This document shows, in pieces, positions 59,682-64,000 of a stretch of 64,000 nucleotides of DNA. How positions within the stretch are numbered: position 1 is the first letter of the stretch; each line of letters begins with the position of its first letter. A model generated the notes under the pieces. The model worked only from the letters and a program-made list of their open reading frames with translations, had not been told where the DNA came from and did not search any database. A program made the translations under genes and the position numbers. Source of the stretch: Nocardia cyriacigeorgica (GTDB lineage: Bacteria; Actinomycetota; Actinomycetes; Mycobacteriales; Mycobacteriaceae); contig NZ_VBUT01000008.1 of assembly GCF_005863245.1 (NCBI RefSeq), positions 186,001-250,000 on the forward strand. The letters are read 5' to 3'.

Positions 59682-60755
59682 GTGGGCGTCGAGGTCAGGA
59701 CCGAAGGCATTACCAAGTCCTTTGGTTCCCAGCGGATTTGGCAGGACGTATCGATCACCCTGCCCGCCGGGGAGGTCAGTGCGCTGCTCGGTCCCTCCGG
59801 TACCGGTAAGTCGGTCTTCCTGAAGTCGCTGATCGGTCTGCTGCGCCCCGAGCGCGGCTCGATCTACATCGACGGCACCGATATCACCACCTGCTCCAAC
59901 AAGGAGCTCTACGAGATCCGCAAGCTGTTCGGCGTCCTGTTCCAGGACGGCGCGCTGTTCGGCTCCATGCATCTGTTCGACAACGTCGCCTTCCCGTTGC
60001 GTGAGCACACGAAGAAGTCGGAGTCGGAGATCAAGAAGATCGTCATGGAGAAGATGGAGATGGTGGGTCTCCTCGGCGCGGAGTTCAAGCTCCCCGGCGA
60101 AATCTCCGGCGGTATGCGCAAACGCGCCGGCCTGGCCCGCGCGCTGGTGCTCGACCCGCAGATCATCCTGGTCGACGAGCCGGACTCCGGTCTGGACCCG
60201 GTCCGCACCACCTACCTGAGCCAGCTGCTCATCGACATCAACGCCCAGATCGACGCCACGATCCTGATCGTGACCCACAACATCAACCTGGCCCGCACCG
60301 TGCCCGACAACATCGGCATGCTGTTCCGTCGTCAGCTGGTGATGTTCGGTCCCCGCGAGGTGCTGCTCACCTCCGACGAGCCGGTGGTCAAGCAGTTCCT
60401 CAACGGCCGGATGATCGGCCCGATCGGTATGTCGGAGGAAAAGGACGAGGCGCAGATGGCCCGCGAGCAGGCCATGGTCGACGCCGGTCACCACCACGGC
60501 GGCGCCGAGGAGATCGAGGGCATCATCCCGCAGATGAAGGCCACCCCCGGTATGCCGGTGCGCCAGGCGGTGCACCGCCGCAAGCAGCGGGTGCGCGAGA
60601 TCATGCACACCCTGCCGCACGCCGCGCAGGTCGCCATCCAGCAGTCGCTCGACGAGAACGACGACACCCAGGTGATGTCCTACGACACCGCCCAGCTGTC
60701 GCAGGGCGGCCCGTACGACTCCACTGTGCCGCACCAGCAGATGCCGAACAGGTAA
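59682..60755 (+). CDS. mceG: Mce transport system ATPase MceG (Mkl)
   Basis: 357 aa, the ABC ATPase that drives Mce lipid importers. Walker A GPSGTGKS (37-44), signature SGGMRKRAGLARAL, Walker B IILVDEPDSGLD, and the long C-terminal extension (GPIGMSEEKDEAQM... ) that marks MceG/Mkl. GGAGG six bases before the GTG at 59682 sets the start; earlier codons lack one. It follows rplL as Rv0655 does, and here lies directly upstream of an mce operon. Confidence 0.94.
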   Translation: MGVEVRTEGITKSFGSQRIWQDVSITLPAGEVSALLGPSGTGKSVFLKSLIGLLRPERGSIYIDGTDITTCSNKELYEIRKLFGVLFQDGALFGSMHLFDNVAFPLREHTKKSESEIKKIVMEKMEMVGLLGAEFKLPGEISGGMRKRAGLARALVLDPQIILVDEPDSGLDPVRTTYLSQLLIDINAQIDATILIVTHNINLARTVPDNIGMLFRRQLVMFGPREVLLTSDEPVVKQFLNGRMIGPIGMSEEKDEAQMAREQAMVDAGHHHGGAEEIEGIIPQMKATPGMPVRQAVHRRKQRVREIMHTLPHAAQVAIQQSLDENDDTQVMSYDTAQLSQGGPYDSTVPHQQMPNR

Positions 60756-60771
60756 GACCACACCCCCTCGG

Positions 60772-60799
60772 ATACCGCGCCGGAATACCGGCGCGGTAT
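60772..60799 (+). terminator. Intrinsic terminator between mceG and the mce operon
   Basis: Perfect 12-bp stem ATACCGCGCCGG (60772-60783) with CCGGCGCGGTAT (60788-60799), loop AATA, followed by TCGTCTTTTCG. It makes mceG and the yrbE/mce genes separate transcripts. Confidence 0.85.
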
Positions 60800-60891
60800 T
60801 CGTCTTTTCGAGGCCGGGTGGCCGATAAAGACCGCGACACGGCAGTTATGCGCGACTGCCGCAAGGTGTAACGCAGGTAACATCGGCCACC

Positions 60892-61686
60892 GTGAACCCA
60901 ACGCTCGCGCGTTTACGGACTCCGGTCGAGTCCGGGTTCGCTCAGGCCGGAAAGATCTTCGCGCTGTTCCTCGATGTGGCGCGCAAGGTTTTTCGCCGGC
61001 CCTTCCAATGGCGGGAGTTCATCGAGCAATCCTGGTTCATCGCCAGCGTGTCGATCCTGCCGAGCGCCCTGGTGGCGATTCCGTTCGGCGCGGTCGTGGC
61101 ATTGCAGACCGGTTCGCTGATCAAACAGCTCGGCGCCGAATCGTTCACCGGCGCGACCAGTGTGCTCGCGACCGTGCAGCAGGCGGCGCCGGTGGTGACG
61201 GCGTTGATCATCGCGGGCGCGGCCGGTTCCGCGGTGGCCGCCGACCTCGGCTCACGCACCATTCGCGAGGAGATCGACGCGCTGGAGGTACTCGGCGTCG
61301 ATCCGGTGCAGAAGCTGGTCGTACCGCGCGTGCTCGGCATGATGCTGGTGGCGCTGCTGCTCAACGGACTGGTGTCGGTGGTCGGCATCGCCGGGGGCTA
61401 TTTCTTCAATGTCCTGTTGCAGGGCGGAACACCGGGCGCCTATCTCGCGTCGTTCTCGGCGCTGGCCCAGCTGCCCGATCTGTGGATCGGTGAGATCAAA
61501 GCGGCCGTTTTCGGGCTGATCGCCGGCGTTATCGCCGCGTACAAGGGGCTGCATCCGAGCGGGGGGCCGAAAGGAGTCGGCGACGCGGTGAACCAATCAG
61601 TGGTGATCACGTTCCTGGTGCTTTTCTTCGTGAACCTGGTCCTGACCTTGATCTATTTGCAGATTGTTCCCGCAAAGGGCTCCTGA
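60892..61686 (+). CDS. yrbEA: Mce-associated permease YrbEA
   Basis: 264 aa MlaE-family permease with about five TM segments. EQSWFIASVSILPSALVAIPFGAVVALQ and the cytoplasmic EEIDALEVLGVDPVQKLVVPRVLGMMLV loop (ATPase contact) are family signatures. With YrbEB it forms the channel driven by MceG. GTG start. First gene of the mce operon. Confidence 0.93.
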   Translation: MNPTLARLRTPVESGFAQAGKIFALFLDVARKVFRRPFQWREFIEQSWFIASVSILPSALVAIPFGAVVALQTGSLIKQLGAESFTGATSVLATVQQAAPVVTALIIAGAAGSAVAADLGSRTIREEIDALEVLGVDPVQKLVVPRVLGMMLVALLLNGLVSVVGIAGGYFFNVLLQGGTPGAYLASFSALAQLPDLWIGEIKAAVFGLIAGVIAAYKGLHPSGGPKGVGDAVNQSVVITFLVLFFVNLVLTLIYLQIVPAKGS

Positions 61687-61690
61687 GACG

Positions 61691-62557
61691 GTGGCTGTCC
61701 GCTACCGCAATCCCGCCTTCGCGAAAACGGCCCGCCGGGCCGGGGATATCGCACGTGCGCCGCTGAACGTCATCGATCGCGCCGGCGAGCAGATGTCGTT
61801 CTACTCGAGGGCGATCGCCTGGATTCCGCGCACCGCGGTGCATTACCGCAAGGAGGTCATGCGGCTGCTGGCCGAGGTGACCTTCGGCAGCGGTGCGCTC
61901 GCGGTGATCGGCGGGACGATCGGCGTCATCGTGTTCATGTCGGGGTCGGTCGGCGTGGTGGTCGGGTTGCAGGGTTTCAAGGCGCTCGATTCGCTCGGCA
62001 GTTCGGTGCTCACCGGTTTTCTCACCGCCTATATCAACACCAGGGAAATCGCGCCGCTGGTGGCGGCGCTGGCCTTGTCGGCGACGGTGGGCTGCGGCTT
62101 CACCGCGCAATTGGGTGCCATGCGCATTTCCGAGGAGATCGACGCGCTGGAAGTGATGGCGGTGCCCGGTGTGCCGTTTCTGGTGACGACCAGGGTGATC
62201 GCCGGATTCCTCGCGGTCATCCCGCTCTATATCGTCGGCCTGCTCGGCACTTTTCTGGCCTCGCGGATGATCAGTATCTGGTTCAACGGCCAATCCAGCG
62301 GCTCCTATGACCACTATTTCGGGCTGTTCCTGCCACCGGAGGACGTGCTGTATTCGTTCCTCAAGGTGCTGGTGTTCGCCTTCGTGATCATCATGGTGCA
62401 CTGCTATTACGGTTTTCACGCCACCGGAGGACCTGCCGGGGTCGGGGTGGCGGTGGGCCGGGCGGTGCGGGCGGCGATCGTGCTGGTCAATGTGCTGGAT
62501 TTCTTTCTGAGCCTGGCGATCTGGGGCACCACGACGACCGTGCGGGTGGCCGGATGA
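61691..62557 (+). CDS. yrbEB: Mce-associated permease YrbEB
   Basis: 288 aa MlaE-family permease: LLAEVTFGSGALAVIGGTIGVIVFM near the start and EEIDALEVMAVPGVPFLVTTRVIAGFLAV as the ATPase-contact loop; about five TM segments. GTG start four bases after the YrbEA stop. It overlaps mceA by four bases. Confidence 0.93.
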   Translation: MAVRYRNPAFAKTARRAGDIARAPLNVIDRAGEQMSFYSRAIAWIPRTAVHYRKEVMRLLAEVTFGSGALAVIGGTIGVIVFMSGSVGVVVGLQGFKALDSLGSSVLTGFLTAYINTREIAPLVAALALSATVGCGFTAQLGAMRISEEIDALEVMAVPGVPFLVTTRVIAGFLAVIPLYIVGLLGTFLASRMISIWFNGQSSGSYDHYFGLFLPPEDVLYSFLKVLVFAFVIIMVHCYYGFHATGGPAGVGVAVGRAVRAAIVLVNVLDFFLSLAIWGTTTTVRVAG

Positions 62558-63906
62558 GCAGCCGGGTGCAGTGGTGGCGGTCGACGGCCAAGGTGCGCAA
62601 TCGGCTGCTCGGCATCGCCTTCTTCGTGGTGGTCGGGCTGTTCCTGTGGACGACGGTGGCCATCTACAACAAGACCTTCGTGAACTCGGTCGACGTCCGG
62701 TTGATCACCGACAGCGTCGGCAATGCGCTGACCAAGAACGCCGATGTGAAGGCGCGCGGCGTCACCGTCGGCGAGGTGCGTTCCAGCCGCGCCGAGGGCG
62801 GTCAGGTGACCCTCGAACTCGCGATCGATCCGGAGCGCGCCGAGCAGATCCCGGTGAATTCCACCGCGCGGCTGCTGCCCAAGACGTTGTTCGGCGAACG
62901 CTATGTGGATCTGCTGATTCCGCAGGATCCCAGCCCGCAGCACCTGACGTCCGGGGTGACGCTGCATCAGGACGCCAGTGGCAATGCCATCGAGGTGAGC
63001 AAACTGCTCGACGATCTGCTGCCGCTGTTGCAGGCGATTCCGCCGCAGGATCTGGCGGCCACCCTCGGCGCGCTCTCGCAGGCGCTGGCCGGGCAGGGGG
63101 AGGAGCTCGGTGCGACGCTGGACCGGCTCGACGTCATCCTCACCGACGTCAACGCGGTGCTGCCCGAATTGCGCGAGGGGCTGCGCAGTCTCGCTGAAAC
63201 CGCCATCACATATGCCGATGCCGCACCGCAGCTCATCGACGCGCTGGACAAACTGCGCACCACCAACGCGACCATCGTGCAGCGACGCACCGATATCGAC
63301 GTCCTGCTGGCCACCCTGACGCCCACCTCCGCCGCGACCGCCGATTTCCTGATCGCCAACCACGACAACGTCATCGATGTGGCCGCCGACGCCCGTCCGG
63401 CGCTGGAACTGCTGGCCACCTATTCGCCGACCTACGCCTGCGCGCTGGCCAACTTCGCCAAGATGCGCCCGCGCATCGACGAGATCATGGGCATGGGCAC
63501 CGACCGGCCCGGCTCCCGGGTGACGATCGAGCTGGTCAACACCCGCGGCCGCTACCTGCCCAATCAGGATGAACCGCGCTGGCTCGACACCCGCGGCCCG
63601 GCCTGCTTCCCGGAGTTCCCGCTGGGTGTGGATGCCGGGCAATATCCGGGCGGGCCCAATAACGACGGCTCCTTTCAGCCGCCCAGTCGCAATCCCGGCG
63701 ATCAGCAGATCGGCGCCATGCAACCACCCCAGTTCGGGGTGTTTCCCGCGGGCAACACGCCGACCATCGCGGGTTCGCCGGGGGAGCAGCACGCGCTCGG
63801 TGCGATCTACGGTGCCGCGCAAGGTGTTTCGCCGGAGCAGGTACCGGGCTGGGTGACCAGGATCGCCGCACCGGCCTTTCGCGGGAGCGAGGTGAGTGTG
63901 CGATGA
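62554..63906 (+). CDS. mceA: MCE-family protein MceA
   Basis: 450 aa. One N-terminal TM (about 18-38; LLGIAFFVVVGLFLWTTVAIY), then the MCE domain (about 45-125; VGNALTKNADVKARGVTVGEVRS, ...LLPKTLFGERYVDLLIP), a helical coiled region (about 140-260) and a Pro/Gly/Gln-rich C-terminal tail. It assembles with other Mce proteins into a periplasmic tube for lipid (sterol or fatty acid) uptake; the substrate is not readable. ATGA overlap with yrbEB and with the next gene. Confidence 0.93.
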   Translation: MSSRVQWWRSTAKVRNRLLGIAFFVVVGLFLWTTVAIYNKTFVNSVDVRLITDSVGNALTKNADVKARGVTVGEVRSSRAEGGQVTLELAIDPERAEQIPVNSTARLLPKTLFGERYVDLLIPQDPSPQHLTSGVTLHQDASGNAIEVSKLLDDLLPLLQAIPPQDLAATLGALSQALAGQGEELGATLDRLDVILTDVNAVLPELREGLRSLAETAITYADAAPQLIDALDKLRTTNATIVQRRTDIDVLLATLTPTSAATADFLIANHDNVIDVAADARPALELLATYSPTYACALANFAKMRPRIDEIMGMGTDRPGSRVTIELVNTRGRYLPNQDEPRWLDTRGPACFPEFPLGVDAGQYPGGPNNDGSFQPPSRNPGDQQIGAMQPPQFGVFPAGNTPTIAGSPGEQHALGAIYGAAQGVSPEQVPGWVTRIAAPAFRGSEVSVR

Positions 63907-64000
63907 AGGCGCAACTGCGCGGTCTGGGCGGGCCGCTCATCAAGCTCGCGATCTTCGTGGTGGTGACGTTGTTCGCGACGGTGATGCTCGGGCTGTCGAT
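63903..64000 (+). CDS. mceB: MCE-family protein MceB, N-terminal fragment (runs off the window)
   Basis: The first 32 codons (MKAQLRGLGGPLIKL then AIFVVVTLFATVMLGLS) show the N-terminal membrane anchor of an Mce protein. The ATG overlaps the MceA stop by four bases. The remainder lies beyond the window. Second Mce subunit of the operon by position. Confidence 0.85.
   Translation, partial: MKAQLRGLGGPLIKLAIFVVVTLFATVMLGLS

Overview
The window is high-GC actinobacterial chromosome, most likely from Nocardia or a close relative in the Mycobacteriales. The gene order menA / menE / menB / menD / mgtA / menG / menJ / grcC1 / htpX / yajQ, followed by tRNAs, rpmG, had, tRNA-Trp, secE, nusG, rplK, rplA, rplJ, rplL and mceG, parallels the Rv0534-Rv0655 stretch of Mycobacterium tuberculosis, with several blocks inserted. 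A fused HadA/HadB dehydratase and an mce operon directly after mceG are consistent with a mycolic-acid-producing Nocardia. No rRNA, CRISPR array, prophage or insertion sequence was seen. The genus call is an inference from synteny and protein character.

Region 1 (1-8.4 kb) is accessory: a Cds1-like PLP enzyme, a TetR/acyl-CoA ligase divergent pair with an inverted repeat between them, a small HTH/Clp_N two-gene operon under twin 16-bp palindromes, a small holin-like membrane protein, and a predicted membrane-anchored polymorphic toxin (876 aa, C-terminal nuclease-like domain) overlapping by four bases a candidate immunity gene.

Region 2 (8.5-31 kb) holds menaquinone genes (menA, menE, menB, menD, menG) interleaved with a 1283-aa SARP/NB-ARC regulator and a convergent DrrAB-type ABC exporter, small enzymes, a siderophore-interacting protein behind an IdeR-type iron box, and a 1407-aa nitrate reductase fused to a CysJ-like flavoprotein reductase.

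Region 3 (31-43 kb) is accessory again: aldo/keto reductase/TetR, a GtrA-family protein preceded by a 42-bp tandem repeat, a second DrrAB-type exporter, a second SARP (1043 aa), and a DUF4097 / ferredoxin / P450 operon. The exporter and the P450 operon share direct-repeat arrays with an 11-bp period and identical spacing to a -10-like hexamer, which predicts one SARP regulon. The first SARP/exporter pair has its own array with a different core. An HTH protein translationally overlapping a PP2C-like phosphatase closes the region.

Region 4 (43-64 kb) is conserved: mgtA, DUF3592, DUF2505, VOC/AraC, menJ, the long-chain polyprenyl diphosphate synthase, htpX, yajQ, tRNA-Tyr/Thr/Met, rpmG, hadAB, tRNA-Trp, secE-nusG-rplK-rplA, an MFS exporter, rplJ-rplL with an attenuator-like leader, mceG, and the start of an mce operon (yrbEA, yrbEB, mceA, mceB partial) that runs off the end.
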